Shown here one piece after another: positions 16,511 to 16,960 of a stretch of DNA of 16,960 nucleotides. Position 1 is the first letter of the stretch; every line of letters begins with the position of its first letter. The stretch is from CAWUJK01 sp964586815 (GTDB lineage Bacteria; Patescibacteriota; Gracilibacteria; BD1-5; UBA6164). A model generated the notes under the pieces. It saw nothing but the letters and a program-made list of their open reading frames with translations, had not been told where the DNA came from and did not search any database. Made by a program: the position numbers and the translations under genes. The stretch is from contig CAZPIB010000017.1 of assembly GCA_964586815.1 (NCBI GenBank), positions 1-16,960 of the forward strand, in the 5' to 3' direction.

Positions 16511-16960
16511 TTGCATTAATCCAAAAATTCTATCTATTTCTTTTTCTGCAAGCATTCAATTAGCTATATTAAATAACTCCTTATCTATTGCAAGTAATTT
16601 ATTATTAATAGTAGGTTGAGTTTCTCACAGAGTTCTTTCTAATATATATGTATAGTCTGCATTAAAATCTCATCATATATTTTCTTTATCTACCTCTAAA
16701 TTAAATATTTTCACAAAAGTATTTGGTATTTTTTTTCAAGTACTAATTGAATAATTGATTATTTCTTGTTTTTCTTTTTGTGTAAAAATATCACCTTTTC
16801 ATAAATTTAGCTCAGCTCTTACTTTATCTAATATATCAAAATCTTTACCTTTAATTTTAATATCCTTACTGTTTCAAATCTCTATTTTTCAAGTTTTTAT
16901 TTCATAATATTGTTTAAGTTGAAATTGTATTTCTACTGTAGCTCATTTTTCATCAACAAT
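16496..16960 (-). CDS. unrecognised protein, N-terminus outside the window
   Basis: An open frame runs from the right edge to a TAA at 16496-16498, giving 154 residues with TGA as glycine. No start is in view. The sequence alternates strand-like stretches (ATVEIQFQLKQYYEIKTGKI) with charged helices, and ends in AEKEIDRIFGLMQNKQN. No membrane segment, cysteine cluster or catalytic motif stands out, and I cannot name a family. Its composition and TGA use are like the other genes here. Its end overlaps the convergent RNHCP gene by four bases within a shared terminator. Confidence 0.7.

Overview
This window is very AT-rich (roughly one fifth G+C by eye) and uses a non-standard genetic code. Read with the usual code, nearly every gene is broken by in-frame TGA. 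Read with TGA as glycine, about twenty intact, recognisable genes appear, and the TGA codons fall on invariant glycines: the two adjacent glycines of the MraY GTPTMGG motif, the KH loops of NusA, GAND in a PiT phosphate transporter, and GAGD in a PfkB kinase. Known users of TGA=Gly (translation table 25) are the candidate phyla Gracilibacteria (BD1-5) and Absconditabacteria (SR1). The only CGN codon I found in any gene is a CGA at the conserved arginine of an RNHCP zinc-finger protein. This favours Gracilibacteria over Absconditabacterales, where CGA/CGG are reported to mean tryptophan. Nearly all stops are TAA, with one TAG. No gene start has an obvious Shine-Dalgarno sequence, and several have a -10-like box only 12-13 nt before the ATG.

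Layout. Positions 1-2390 hold the tail of an unknown + strand gene, a small membrane protein on the - strand, then gatC and a large secreted, membrane-anchored Ig-like protein on the + strand. Positions 2500-7000 hold four separately terminated - strand genes: an MFS transporter, an AbiEi-like winged-helix protein without a visible toxin partner, an MscS channel, and a polytopic membrane protein resembling the TsoY/TDT family. Positions 7016-10043 are a tight - strand operon transcribed in the order rplI (bL9), ruvX, a TM-helix channel-like protein, and a PiT phosphate transporter. Positions 10120-13494 carry a PfkB-family kinase, an RlmL/YpsC-type rRNA methyltransferase and nusA, all on the - strand, with a strong hairpin and an unexplained structured segment just upstream of nusA. 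A + strand FAD/NAD(P) oxidoreductase (13617-14309) converges on an MTA/SAH nucleosidase (14321-15025). Divergent from the latter are mraY and an RNHCP protein (15142-16499), which converge on an unknown, incomplete - strand gene that runs off the right end.

The content is mostly housekeeping: translation, rRNA modification, transcription elongation, peptidoglycan synthesis, recombination, phosphate uptake and nucleoside salvage, with many membrane proteins. No insertion sequence, prophage, CRISPR array, tRNA or rRNA gene was seen. No stretch longer than 300 bases lacks a gene. The most unusual aspects are the recoded TGA, severe CpG scarcity, near-leaderless gene starts, and the structured region in front of nusA.
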